A stretch of DNA of 64,000 bases, from positions 23,221,647 to 23,285,646 of the forward strand of contig OY987298.1 of the NCBI GenBank assembly GCA_963920635.1, given 5' to 3'. Below the pieces are notes generated by a model. The model had not been told where the DNA came from. It was given only the letters and a program-made list of their open reading frames with translations, and did not search any database. A program made the translations under genes and the position numbers. Each line of letters opens with the position of its first letter. Within the stretch, counting starts at the first letter, position 1. Origin of the DNA: Pseudeuparius sepicola. Its lineage: Eukaryota > Arthropoda > Insecta > Coleoptera > Anthribidae. Below, in pieces: positions 45,724 to 57,073 of this stretch.

Positions 45724-46120
45724 ATGGAGGGGAAAAAAAGGAAGGGTGATAAACTTAAAGGTATGGACTACTGGAAAAAGTGGTGTAGTCAAGGTCAAGG
45801 GGTTTCTAATAAAGAAACAAATTTGGATTTAGCTATCAAAGCTTCAGCTACCTTGCATGCTGATAAGAAGACTGCGATAAAAACCTTTATCCTAATATTT
45901 ACACATTACTACAAATCTTGGCTACCATTCCTGTATCCACTGCTACCCCAGAAAGGTCTTTCTCGAGCCTAAGGAGACTGAAAAACTATTTACGAAACAC
46001 TACAAGTGAAAACAGACTTAATGGTTTGGCTCTAATGAACATTCACTAGGGAACAGAAATTCATGCAGATGAAGTAGTGGATATATTTAAAAGAAAAAGC
46101 CGGAGATTTCTTCTTTAATG
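45724..46120 (+). pseudogene. hAT transposase, N- and C-termini fused
   Basis: The first in-frame ATG gives MEGKKRKGDKLKGMDYWKKW followed by CSQGQGVSNKETNLDLAIKA, about 50 residues, then KTA. After the deletion point the reading shifts frame: from about 45890 another frame reads YTILQILATIPVSTATPERS and SSLRRLKNYLRN, the hAT C-terminal dimerisation block (T-x-x-x-E-R-x-F-S-x-L-R-R-L/I-K), then ALMNIH, a stop, and EIHADEVVDIF. This end is typical of DUF4371/P52rIPK-like hAT transposases. It cannot make an active enzyme. Confidence 0.75.
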
Positions 46121-46663
46121 GTTTTAGATTTAGCGCAGAGGAACGAAATTAATTTATCCATTTCATTTAAAGTTAAGAACTTTATAAATATGTCGTAGTT
46201 TTTCGGATGAATATATAGATATTAAATTTCATGTAAGTATATTTTTGTTGTTTTATTTACTTCTCAAACTAAACCCCCCCCCCCCAAAACTAAATCCTGG
46301 CTACGCCCGTGGTTATTTTATGCATTTGAAGTTGCCTACTCCTAGCACCTGCCACCTGCCCTCTACGTTTCAACAAAGCAGATAATTGTAAAAGTTTGTC
46401 AGATGTACTGCAATAATGGGCATGCAGTATTCGCCACAACGTAATTTTGAGTTTGGTGGAGTTTCGCCTCTCTTCTGTTTTTTATTCTGCTAAGTTGTTA
46501 GATTACTAGACGCTGGATAAAAAAATCCTTTGGGATTTAATTCTGATTTCTGTACAGACTACGCAGTTGTTACATTTTGAATTGGTATGCGCAGTTTCTG
46601 AGGTAAAAATGCAGCAGTTTTTCACACAGATAAATATAATTTTTAATATTGTTTGGTATAAGC

Positions 46664-48217
46664 ACAGACCTATACAGGGTGGCCCACCACGAACTGCATC
46701 GATCTATATATGGAAAACTAGAAGTAGGAAAATTCTGAAAATTTGGCACCTCACCAATGCCGATGGGCGCTGCTCAACTAAAATAGTTTGGTGAATCTGG
46801 CACTTCCGGTTATACCGGAACTCGATATCAACTTTCTTATTTCAAGTAGAACAGCCTATATATTATTGCATTTTTGGATTCTAGGCATCATTTTGGAACA
46901 CAAACATGCAGCATGTCCTATGTCTAAATCCAACCGTTTTTGAGATATTTGCATTTTTCCGAAAAAAATTACAGGTGCAGACCTAAAGTCAATTAGCAAT
47001 TTATACGAGGAAACCGCGAAATTTCAAAACGAATTTTTGGCACCGTGTAACAGAAGCCCTGACCTAGTGATCTCTGTTGAGAAATAAATCCGTTCTTATA
47101 CAGAGTGTTCACAAAATGTGAATAAAAATGACATTCAAAATGTGCTTAAATCTCGAAATTTTCAAATGGAAACAACCATTTTTTTTAATGCGATCTCCTT
47201 CAGCACTAAAAATGATGACAATTTTGTGCAAGGTTTCCTATACCTAAATGCAGTAATTTTCGATTAATTTATGAAAAACCCACTTTTCGCCCATAAAATG
47301 CGGGGTTTGGAATATCATATTAGCCGTGGACATTGAAAAGACAATCGCGGCTGAGAAAATGTCACTTGGTTTATAAATTATTGTCAACAACAATGCCGGC
47401 GCGCTTAAATTACACAAACGAAGATTATTTAAATTTGTTTATTATCTAAGGAGAATGCAACAAAGGAATAGGTATCAAGAACATGCGATACATAATCTTC
47501 GTTTGTGTAATTTAAGCGCGCCGGCATTATTGTTGACAATAATTTATAAACCAAGTGACATTTCCTCGGCCGCGATTGTCTTTTCAACGTCCACGGCTAA
47601 TATGATTTTCCAAGAGTTAAGCAAACCCCGCATTTTATGGGCGAAAAGTGGGTTTTTCGTAAATTAATCGAAAATTACTGCATTTAGGTATAGGAAGCCT
47701 TACACAAAGTTGTCATCATTTTTAGTGGTGAATAAGATCGTATTAAAAAAAAATGGGGGTTTCCATTTGAAAATTTCGAGATTTAAGCACATTTTGAATG
47801 TAATTTTTATTCATATTTTGTGAACACCCTGTATAAGGACGGATTTATTTCTCAGCAGAGATCACTAGGTCAGGGCTTCTGTTACACGATGCCAAAAATT
47901 CGTTTTGAAATTTCGCGGTTTCCTCGTATAAATTGCTAATTGACTTTAGGTCTGCACCTGTAATTTTTTTCGGAAAAATGCAAATATCTCAAAAACGGTT
48001 GGATTTAGACATAGGACATGTTGCATGTTTTTGTTCCAAAATGATGCCTAGAATCCAAAAATGCAATAATATATAGGCTGTTCTATTTCAACTATTTTAG
48101 TTGAGCAGCGCCCATCGGCATTGGTGAGGTGCCAAATTTTCAGAATTTTCCTACTTTTAGTTTTCCATATATAGATCGATGCAGTTCGTGGTGGGCCACC
48201 CTGTATAATAGGTCTGT
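46664..48217. mobile_element. 1.55-kb palindromic element with 9-bp target duplication
   Basis: Ends ACAGACCTATACAGGGTGGC and the inverse ...GCCACCCTGTATAATAGGTCTGT. A perfect 9-bp duplication, GGTATAAGC, flanks it (46655-46663 and 48218-48226). The arms pair throughout to a spacer of about 65 bp near 47430-47500. A 9-bp duplication suggests a MULE-like mechanism (inference). Each arm contains a second terminus-like motif (see 47098-47836). Non-coding. Confidence 0.8.
47098..47836. mobile_element. Inner palindromic unit, nested symmetrically
   Basis: TATACAGAGTGTTCACAAAA and the inverse TTTGTGAACACCCTGTATAA sit at mirror positions inside the larger palindrome. The outer arms abut it as TCCGTTCTTA and TAAGGACGGA. 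It reads as an element end that was inverted-duplicated along with its host arm, or an insertion exactly at the dyad. Confidence 0.6.
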
Positions 48218-48226
48218 GGTATAAGC

Positions 48227-48709
48227 ATTTTATGCTAAATTCTGTTTTAGAAAAAGGAAATCATACCTCTGTTTTTTATTTAATTTATGGATAAGTGTAT
48301 CTGTACATAAGAGTTAAAGTTTTGTAGACTTTGTGGTCCAGATTGACGTATTTTTTGAAAAAAATACAAATTGTGTTTGTATTATTCTAGCGAAAAAAGA
48401 TATCTGCATTTTATTGAACAAATTTGACCCAATTTCTAACTTAATTGACTTTGTTTTCCCCATGACTGTAGCCAATTAATTATGCTAACTAAACGGCTTT
48501 CCACCTACCGTTTTTGTTGCGTGCACTGGATCAATTTTATTTTAATATTTCCTAATTTATTCACTGCGCGCGTTTATTAAAGTTTTTATGCCAAAAATCG
48601 TTGATTGTTTAATTTTATGAAACACGTACGCCGCGCGAGTTGAATTACGTTCTCCAAATGGTTGCGAGTCTTTGACAAAATACATATTACAGAATAGAGA
48701 ATAGGTAAA
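48227..48709. other. Unassigned DNA
   Basis: Nothing recognised. Confidence 0.35.
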
Positions 48710-49212
48710 GTATAAATGAACTCACTTGGAACACAGTGATATACGGGGCGCGATCTATTTCATAGCATTTACCACGCTCTGCTACTGGTAAAAATACCAG
48801 AATTATCAGCCGAAATCACCCGTATAAAATTCAAAGGTTTTTATGCTGTCGACGTCGACCTGGTCAAAGAGGCAGCCAATAAGAAGGCGAGCGTAGCGAT
48901 TTGATTGGTCGGCGTTTCGGAGATCCGCATGGAGCAGGTGTCGACGTAGGCCAGTTAGGCCAGTATAACCAGTGCCGTGCACGGAAATAAGGATTGCGCT
49001 TTATTTTACTGATTTTGGTTTTGTGTATAGATTTTTGTGTGGTGTTGTTTTGTGTGAAACAAAATTATTGGTTTGGTTTGAATTATTTTAAAGTTTATTT
49101 TATTCTTGTTTAGAGCATTTAAATAACATTTGGGTGGCTCGCCGCCTATGACCCGGTCTTGTTTTACAAAGCAAACGCGTTTTTATGCTGTTCCAAGTGA
49201 GTTCATTTATAC
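48710..49212. mobile_element. 503-bp MITE
   Basis: A perfect 24-bp terminal inverted repeat begins GTATAAATGAACTCACTTGG at 48710. Its inverse ends at 49212. The interior is GC-richer than the flanks and shows no coding features. Confidence 0.75.
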
Positions 49213-51167
49213 CATACTCTGTTTTCTTGCTTTTTGTAAATTTACTGTTCTGTTTTTTCTCACACCCGTACAATACACCACAATAAGAGGCGCAGCGCCG
49301 GTATAAAATTGCGTGTCCGGTCGGCGTGTGCTTACCCTGAAACCCCACCGTTGCCCCCACTCGCTATAGTCGCCTAGCGACCACGGATTTTTACAACTTG
49401 TTTATGTTTTCGAGAACACCGATCCCTCTACAACCGACTAACGGTACAATTTTATATATTTTATATTTTACTGGAAGGATTTTTTTTTTGTTTCGGACGC
49501 TTTTCGGGCCGCGTTTTGGGCCTCGCTGCGTCCCGTAAGGCTGCATTTCTTATTATTCTGTAAAAAATCCGTTTATTAATATAATTTAATATCGACTTAC
49601 GTGAGTATTGACAATGCAATTCGTTCAGCGAGCTCCACCCGGTATCCAAAAATAGCAAGAGATCGAGAGGACCATGAAACAAAAAGATATACCAATTACT
49701 GTACAGGCCGATCTATAAGTAAAATAAAGATTACTCACCGGGGGACCGCTGTCCCCTTGCACCTTTGTCATATAACCATCAATTTACACAATATTGAGAT
49801 GTTTTCCATTGTCAGACATATATATATATTCTTTCTCCGACGACTAGCTAGTGTCACCTAAAATAATCTAGGCTACCCCAGACGCTCCACTGCCGCTAAG
49901 CAGTAAGCATCTCAACACCCGGAATCTAAGATAACACGTATCGAGATCTTAGAATCCAAATGTGTCAATCGAGAAGACAAGTGAGAGCCCTCCAGAACTC
50001 ACAAGACCAACTCGAAGGCACAGCGCTAACAGAGGGCATCCCCGTCGATTGCTACACAATCGACGTCAAACTGGTAATACCCTGCCATCCGGCAGTAAAC
50101 TCTGGTATACCAACAAAACTCAAGCCATGGACTTTAACAATACATATAACTACTACTCACATGTCGACATGATTTACCAGGTCACAAAAACAACCACACA
50201 AAATTACCACTATATACGCATAGCTCTGTAACGGTCGAAGTGCTAGCGCCCACTGGCGTTCTTTTTTTTTTTTAGGCCTCTCTCAATCTCTGCGTAGATA
50301 TTTTATTTGTTTACGTTCGTGTATCGATTATTTTAAGGGTGTCAGATAAATTTCAAGGACGGTGGAGTTATATTTTAGGTACTACAGGGTGATTCAAATT
50401 ATGTTTATTAAATATCTAAACTAACCTTGAAATACTTTACAATTCCTTCATTCAACGGTTTTGCAGAGAACATTTTTCATTTTATGAATCATTATATCAG
50501 CTGATGCGTTTCAGTTAACTCAAAAGCAAAACTTTTATACTATACCGGGATGTGTCGCCTTTGAGAAAAAAGTGTATACTCTCGGCTTTTCCTTTACCTA
50601 GTTGGTCCTCTTCCCGGTCGTTCCAAATTACGAAACTTCCATCGGCCAACTCTCCGAACTTTAAGTGGCACTTAAACTTAGCGAAAACATCAATGTACTT
50701 TAAGTGTTCGGCGAGTTGTTGTCGAGTTGCTACCGAAAGCTACCGGTCCCGTCACCAGGCTATATTGACCGCGGAACTTGCCATTAATTGAAGCGAGTGT
50801 CCCCTACTGTGTTGCTATCATCAGCCGTAATCCCACTCGGTTTGGGCTTAAGGGCATCAGGGTCCCTTAAAAACCGGCACCAAATTTACTTTTCTGGCCA
50901 TAACTTTTGAACGGATTGGCCGTTTTCGTTCAGCTTTTTCGGTTATTGGTACAAAATCGTCAGATTTACCGTAACCGCTTGGAGGCATGCCTAGCGCACA
51001 AGCCACCTGAGTTTCTAAATGAATTTTCCCAAAAAATTGTAAAATTTCTATTATAAGCGGTAGATGCAAAATTTAATTCTATATTCTATACATAAAAAGT
51101 ATTCTTATGTTTTGCGTGACAAACTATGTCAGTGTACTCCAGGTTTTACCAGAAATAAGTGCCACCG
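49213..51167. other. Unassigned DNA with one solitary element end
   Basis: No gene recognised. Overlapping frames at 49960-50231 share no motif with known proteins. A lone TACAGGGTGATTCAAATTA at 50383 has the form of a left element end. Confidence 0.3.
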
Positions 51168-52140
51168 TATACAGGGCGATTCGGTTTTGAATGCACAAAC
51201 TCCGAAACTAATGAAGATATCGACTTGAACCTTTGATATTTTTTTTGTAAATTTAATCTACTTATTGATTATAACAGAATAAATATGTCATTGCATTTAA
51301 AATCATTTAATAGAAGAAGAAAAGCTCTCTTCAACAAACCCAAATTCGACCAATTCGGTTAAGCCAAACCGGAGTTAGCAGAATTTTTTCAAGTCAAGGT
51401 CCGCCAATTCACCTCTATTTGAAGAGCTAGAGCAAAAAATCTTTAACGAAAATTGTTCAGAATTTGCTGAAGAGTGCAATAAAATTATTTTTGATATACC
51501 TTTATTGGTCATTTTTGAGAAAACTAATTTTTCAAATGTACTGTTGCGAATACGCCCCCTAGCGACCGACCTACGAACTTAGAAATAATTTCCAGCGATT
51601 TTCCGTGACCTCATTAAATATTTTTCCCAAAGCTCCAGGACTATTAATTCCTGAGATATGGTACCTCTTCACCCTTAATGGTTTGGTTGTAAATGCGGGG
51701 TATCTCGGTTATTTTTAGAGCTTAATATAGATAATAACTACATAGTGTTACTAATTTTTGTAAAGCTTACGACAATCTGAATGTAACTAGTAGAAAATAC
51801 ACAGGGTGTTCTATTTAAAAAAAAGTTTGGTCCATATATCGAACACTATCAATTTCAGTAAAAAACTGAATACGGCACTGAATTCTACGTTGAAATGTCT
51901 ATAAGATACAGTTTTTGCCATTTCAATATTATTAACCATTCCCAAGATACGAAATATGCCCCAAAAGCGCAAATTTTCAATTTCGCCCTGTATCTTGAAA
52001 ACGAAGCTGGCTACGAAAAATCTGTTTACGGTATCTTTCGTTTCACAAAAAAGTAGCAACGATTCGCGAAAACCGCAACTCCCTATCTTTAAAAATAACC
52101 GAGATACCCCCCATTTACAACCAAATCTGGACACCCTGTA
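51168..52140. mobile_element. Mosaic of truncated ACAGGGTG-type element fragments
   Basis: Left-type ends at 51168 (TATACAGGGCGATTCGG) and 51799 (ACAGGGTGTTCTATTT), and a right-type end CTGGACACCCTGTA at 52127-52140. TTTGGTTGTAAATGCGGGGT (about 51690) pairs with the inverse at about 52107-52127, so an interior inverted arm survives. Exact boundaries between fragments are unclear. Confidence 0.45.
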
Positions 52141-52312
52141 CACACAGTGTGGTCATTTAAGTATGCAACATATGGGATTTTTTTATTAAATGCACAGCGA
52201 AAATACAAATATTCCCGAAAGTTGGTGCATGTTCGATAATCATATTAGGCGCACTTAGAATGGTTCCAAGTCAAACAGCATACAGAGTAGGTCAAAAAAT
52301 ATAAAAATTGTA

Positions 52313-52632
52313 CAGGAGTAGGTAGGTACTTCTTGGCTATAAATGATTAGGTGTAGGCCCCCAAAGAAAAAATTACCGCCAGTTGGACAAGAAAAGTAAC
52401 ATAAATTAACCTAATTTTTTGTAACGTATTTTATACAATAACCTCTGAAGCCACCTAGTATTCACAGCTGTTGTAAGTTGAGAAAGTCCATTAAAAACAT
52501 CAATCAAGCTTTGCGGTCTTAGGTATTATGTTTGGGGAGATAGTGAAGAGATGCACAAATTGTTTTAACAACAAATAATCCTTCAAGGTGTGGTATACAA
52601 AAAATAAACATCAAGCTATTTATTTTATCACT
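52313..52632 (+). repeat. 320-bp repeat, copy 1
   Basis: AGGAGTAGGTAGGTACTTCT to TATTTATTTTATCAC. Recurs at 56464-56783 with about 98% identity. Here it runs straight into PLE coding sequence; the other copy runs into unrelated DNA. Its first 45 bases of reading frame are therefore not native to the PLE protein. Confidence 0.8.
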
Positions 52633-52638
52633 CGCATT

Positions 52639-53424
52639 TCTTTTTTGGATACCAAACTTATACACTGTGATACGGGGGAAGTTAAGGTAGACTGGTACCA
52701 TAAGCCGACCTTGTCAGAGAGATTTTTAAATTTCTACTCAAACCATAGTTTTAAACAACAAATTAATATAATCAACAATTTAAAATATAGGGCCCTAAAT
52801 ATATCAAATTCTGAATTTCACAAACCAAATTTGAATCGTATTAAAACATTTCTTCGCAAAAATAATTATCCAATAAGTTTAACCAATAAAATTTTAAATA
52901 AAAATCGCGCAATAAATTCTGTTATCCCTACACCAAGTAATTATTGTAAAGTACCATATTGTGGAAGTCTCTCTGAAAGATTGGCCGGTGTTCTTTCCTC
53001 ACGTGTGGTTAAAGTTGCGTTCAAGAATGAAAATACAGTGGGCAAACTTTTTTATTCTAGACAGAAATCGAGAACGCCTACCAGTCTGGATTCTGGTCTG
53101 GTGTATAAGATCCCATGTACAGTCTGTTCAAAATGCTATATAGGACAGACTGGACGCTACTTAAAACAAAGATTGATTGAACATCAAAGGGACCTAAGAA
53201 AGAAAAATGTTGTCAACCCCACTGCTCTAGTAGAACACCACAGAGAGTTTGACCACGGTTTCGATTTTGATGATGTAAAAGTAGTTGGAAAACAATTGGT
53301 TTATAAAAAGCGGTTGATTCAAGAAATGATCTGCATAAAAAAATTTGACAGTGTTAATACACGCAGAGATATTGAGGGGTTAAATAAGGCTTACTTTAAC
53401 TTAATTTCTAAGCTACCAAAATAA
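52639..53424 (+). pseudogene. PLE reverse transcriptase end and GIY-YIG endonuclease (partial ORF)
   Basis: The frame is open from 52588, but the PLE-specific part starts about residue 18: SFLDTKLIHCDTGEVKVDWY, then HKPTLSERFLNFYSNH, the end of a PLE reverse transcriptase (usually LPFLD... YRKPT...H-F-N-S-N-H). Residues about 165-215 hold the endonuclease: LVYKIPCTVCSKCYIGQTGR and LKQRLIEHQRDL, with the cysteine pair and the Y-I-G and R-x-x-E-H residues expected. The C-terminus ends SKLPK with a TAA. The palm with the YVDD motif is missing, so it cannot retrotranspose alone. The endonuclease reading frame itself is unbroken. Confidence 0.85.
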
Positions 53425-53997
53425 TAGCTCCGTTATAGTTATGTGGTTTTTATATTATTATCATTTAGTGAGTTTAAAAATGTGCAGTTTTATATTTATT
53501 GTAATATTTTGTGTACGTCTTTGGAAAGATCTCAATTTTTGCCTTGCTAATTTTATTATTTTATTATGAACATACTTTCTTACTGGTTTTTGTTCAATAC
53601 TTGACTTTTGTGGAGCCTTATCGGTGATAGTTTTTACATTTCTTTTTCATGTACTAACAAAAAAGTCCAGCAGACTGTTCAGTATCCCCAAGATTTTGAT
53701 AGATATATGTTCAATTTTAATGTGTTTGTCGTTGTTTTTCCGTTTCATGGTAAAATCCGATTGTCTAAATGTTTGTGGTTTTTATTTTGATTTTTAAACT
53801 CAGGAGACGTGAATTCTGGTGAGTAAAATATATAATAATTTTTTTTTTACTTTTCTTGTCATTATATACATATATGTTCTTATTCGATCATTGTTGGCAA
53901 GCATCTTGTGTTGATTTTTTTGTTTTTTTTTTTTCATTGTTACTATTGTCAGTTTATGCTTTCGTTATTGTACTTACTGATGTTTTAATATTGTAGA

Positions 53998-54035
53998 GCC
54001 TTGAAGATGGTTAAAAATATAACCGAAACGTCGGC
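53998..54035 (+). ncRNA. Hammerhead-like motif at PLE 3' end
   Basis: GCC, TTGAAGA, GGTT...AACC (stem II), GAAA, CG, TC, GGC. This matches the PLE-type hammerhead layout, with GCC/GGC as stem I and a two-base stem III, but the first core base is T instead of C. Probably inactive. Confidence 0.45.
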
Positions 54036-54566
54036 AAAAGAATAAACTAGTTTCCTTCGTAATTTTTGATCCCTACCCAACCAGTACACCTACATGATAA
54101 ATTATTGGATCACTAACCGTAATAACGTATTAGTAATGATAATGTGTAGGTATATTAAAAAACTCCATTTAAGGTGCAAAATTTTTATTTTAAATGTTTA
54201 TAAAGAAACTGTTGAAATTAATCGACGAAAAAAATGTTTTTCTTATGAGGCTATGTTTTGGTATTTAGGCTTATCTTTTAATTCTAAACAATTTTTCTTT
54301 ATAAACTTTTGCTGGATTTTTTTAAATAAGGGTACTTTACTCTTGTGCAATTTTTATATTTTTTGACATACCCTGTATGCTGTTTAACTTGCAATCATTC
54401 TAAATGAACCTAGTTATGATTATTGAACATGCATCAACTTTAGGCAATGTCTATATTTTGGTTGTGCAATTAATAAAAAAAAAGTCCCATATGTTGCACA
54501 CTTAAATGACCACACTGTATACCGTTGTAATCGGAATGAAACGTCTAATCCAAAAATTCAATAACA

Positions 54567-54752
54567 TACAGGGTGTTCCATTAAAAAAAACACAAGTTAG
54601 GTCTTTATCTTGAAAACGCGACGTTCGATTTTCTTTCCAACGTTGGAAAGTTGAGAAAATTTTCTACAACTTTCATATAAAACACTTTTTCCTCTGGTCA
54701 AAAATAAGAAAGTTAGGGGGGGTCTCCAATATTTCGTGAACACCGTGTACTT
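54567..54752. mobile_element. Small ACAGGGTGTTCC-ended fragment
   Basis: CATACAGGGTGTTCCATTAA on the left and GTGAACACCGTGTAC on the right give short imperfect ends about 185 bp apart. No extended arms. Confidence 0.4.
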
Positions 54753-54946
54753 GTTTTGTACAAAAACGACTGATGCGAGGTCTTCCAGTTACGAAATACT
54801 TTCGCGGCAATTTCACGCCCGGTTAGAAAGAACATTGCATTAGGAACATGGCCATTTCCCTCAAAAATATGCTCGCGAAATCTGCCCGGTTTAAAAACTT
54901 TTTCGGCGGCACGGTTACCCTTCAGAACATAAATCTTATTTCCCAC
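54713..54946 (-). other. Unrecognised 77-codon ORF
   Basis: The minus-strand frame begins MGNKIYVLKGNRAAEKVFKP and continues GRFREHIFEGNGHVPNAMFF. GC content is higher and composition more protein-like than in nearby chance frames. It overlaps the right end of the fragment at 54567-54752, so it may be a piece of that element's transposase or of a foreign gene. I recognise no domain. Confidence 0.2.
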
Positions 54947-55639
54947 CCAAAGACCATTTCGGGCTAATGCGCTTGGCGAATAAACCGATTTTTAAAGTCT
55001 GTACTTCCAGAGGGGGGAACAATTCGAAAAACATTTAGATGGGAAGTTGAAAAATAAGTATGGTTGACGAGTGAAACAGTTTTCTAGTTAAGATACTTGA
55101 TAAAGAAATCAGACATTCATAAGTCCTACGTGGGCGCCGTTACATATTATGACTTTGTCAAGACTAAAAAGACATAGCGTAAGAACTACAGAAAAATACA
55201 ATGCAAGCAAAGTAAAAAACCACAAAAAGAATAATGAAAAGTAAATAACTTAAATCAGTTGAACATTATAGCACTTACACAAACATTTAATTCCTCATAA
55301 AAGTTATTATTAAATTTGAAATAATTTTTATTGAACTTATAACTTACTCTTCTTAAAAAGTAAGTCTTTTGAGATATCTATGTTTGCTCCAATAAGTCTT
55401 TAGGTAGGTACATTGGAGAATATAATCCTATCAACACTAGCAACTGACAAATAATAATATCAACAACTACGCCCAACATTACTAACACGGGTCATAGATA
55501 TTTCAAGATTGCTTTCATTCCGGGCCCCATAAAATCTCTCACATAATAATTAAAAACAAGTCACAATCAACCCAATTAGCTCACTATAACTTAAAAACCA
55601 CGATTTTCTATTCTCACGTCTCAAAGACAAAACTCCTGA
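54947..55639. other. Unassigned AT-rich DNA
   Basis: No gene recognised. It may include the decayed 5' part of the PLE relic that becomes readable at about 55660. Confidence 0.35.
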
Positions 55640-56131
55640 GGATGAGTGTTCCAATATCGTGCGTAAAAAAAACCATGCCACGATTGTTCAAAGTCATACA
55701 TAGGTCAAACTAAATAGCATTTGAAGACTAGGATAAGACAGCTTAAATATGACAGTAATGACAAATTTAAAAATAAAAAGGAAAGGACAGCTCTTGGCAG
55801 TCCATCATTTTGAGGAGGGCCATAATTTTGACTATAAAATATCATCATTTTAGAAAGGGAAGCCGACTAGTTTATAAAGAGAAACGTTGGTGAAATAATA
55901 CATATCAGACTTAACGGGACCGTATAAATTGTAGAACCGATACAAAAAAAAACTGAGTTTAGTATATAGTAATCTATTAGATCTACATATCCAAGATACC
56001 CACGACTCCCACGAGAATAGCGAACTAACATCTATAACCAAAATGATCATTTATGAATATGGACATGGACACACACCAGTTTTCCATTTCAGTAATCCTT
56101 GATAAAGTCAAAATATATTGCCGAAACGTTG
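55640..56131 (+). pseudogene. Decayed Penelope-like element: GIY-YIG and 3' end
   Basis: Frames joined by eye give KPCHDCSKSYIGQTK (55669 onward), a stop, then HLKTRIRQLKYDSNDKFKNK, KERTALG, a frameshift to LLAVHHFEEGHNFDYK, and IIILEREAD. These are the cysteine pair, Y-I-G and following helix, and the H-H-F-x-x-x-H motif of the PLE endonuclease. The 3' region ends CCTTGATAAAGTC...GCCGAAACGTTG (56096-56131), a degenerate hammerhead-like terminal motif parallel to that at 53998. Stops and shifts make it inactive. It is more decayed than the neighbouring PLE and from a different subfamily. Confidence 0.65.
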
Positions 56132-56463
56132 TGAATTGTCAACATGAATACTTATTATTGTCAAGTAGCACGAGACCTGGCCTAGCCAACACATAAGATA
56201 ACCCCAGCCCCAGGGCTGTAGATGGTTTCTTGTTAACTACATTGAGAAAAGGGAGGAATAAATAGGTAGGTATGAAAAATATATCATAATGTTGTGATTT
56301 TGTAATTTTCTATATGCTTCAATTAGACTATTTCTCCTTCGTAATTCTAAAAAATTTCGCCTACAGTGCATTTTACTAAACAAACACCCCTGCTTCTCTT
56401 GTATACCCGCTTTAAAAAACAATGATTTTTGTGGCTTTTGGTGACTCTGGTTCTATAAAAGAA

Positions 56464-56783
56464 ACAGGAGTAGGTAGGTACTTCTTGGCTATAAATGATT
56501 AGGTATAGGCCCCCAAAGAAAAAATTACCGCCAGTTGGACAAGAAAAGTAACATAAATTAACCTAATTTTTTGTAACGTATTTTATACAATAACCTCTGA
56601 AGCCACGTAGTATTCACAGCTGTTATAAGTTGAGAAAGTCCATTAAAAACATCAATCAAGCTTTGCGGTCTTAGGTATTATGTTTGGGGAGATAGTGAAG
56701 AGATGCACAAATTGTTTTAACAAGAAATAATCTTTCAAGGTGTGGTATACAAAAAATAAACATCAAGCTATTTATTTTATCAC
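56464..56783 (+). repeat. 320-bp repeat, copy 2
   Basis: A near-identical partner of 52313-52632. Flanked on the left by TATAAAAGAAAC and on the right by TTCGAAAACGCCGTAAATC. Identity of an RNA or element it belongs to is unknown. Confidence 0.75.
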
Positions 56784-57073
56784 TTCGAAAACGCCGTAAA
56801 TCACGTTATTTCCGGAAAGACAACTTATTTTTTTTACTTGAAAATTATTGTAGATATTATTTTTGTAAAGAAGATTCTGAGACACACATTGTCTAAAATC
56901 TCTGTTCGTTAATTTTGATGGTATTGGTTTATCAGGCGCATCAGTTTCACCCACACCTCCTTTAACGAGTAAAGCTTTTGATGTTTAACAAAGGTAAAAT
57001 TCTAGAAAGATACACAGGGATAAATATGATCTCCGAGTACTTAGTAATTAATTATTGTATATAATATAGGCGC

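Larger units (their letters stand above)
45216..46311 (+). mobile_element. Internally deleted DUF4371-type hAT, copy 1
   Basis: The ends are CACGGGCGTAGCCAAGG and the inverse CCTGGCTACGCCCGTG, followed inward by C/G homopolymer runs. A perfect 8-bp duplication, GTTATTTT, flanks it (45208-45215 and 46312-46319). Inside are a promoter-like segment, the start of a transposase and its C-terminal end joined directly, so most of the catalytic region is deleted. Copy 2 lies inverted at 57074-58199. Confidence 0.9.
52633..54120 (+). mobile_element. Penelope-like element, 5'-truncated
   Basis: A PLE fragment runs from the end of the reverse transcriptase, through the GIY-YIG endonuclease, to a 3' region with a hammerhead-type terminal motif. 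PLEs are retroelements that prime reverse transcription with a GIY-YIG endonuclease. The 5' truncation is typical. The right limit is where copy B of the host palindrome resumes (about 54120). Confidence 0.75.
52143..54520. mobile_element. Palindromic element copy B, split by Penelope-like sequence
   Basis: The left part (52143-52318) matches the start of copy A (37290), and the right part (about 54124-54520) matches its right arm and ends CACACTGTAT. The middle of the left arm is deleted. The gap holds the 320-bp repeat and a PLE fragment. Confidence 0.75.

Noticed and set aside
49960..50260. Possible LTR retrotransposon remnant (TGTAACGGTCGAAGTG near 50228 as an LTR start)
   Set aside because: No second LTR, primer-binding site, polypurine tract or retroviral protein motif was found.
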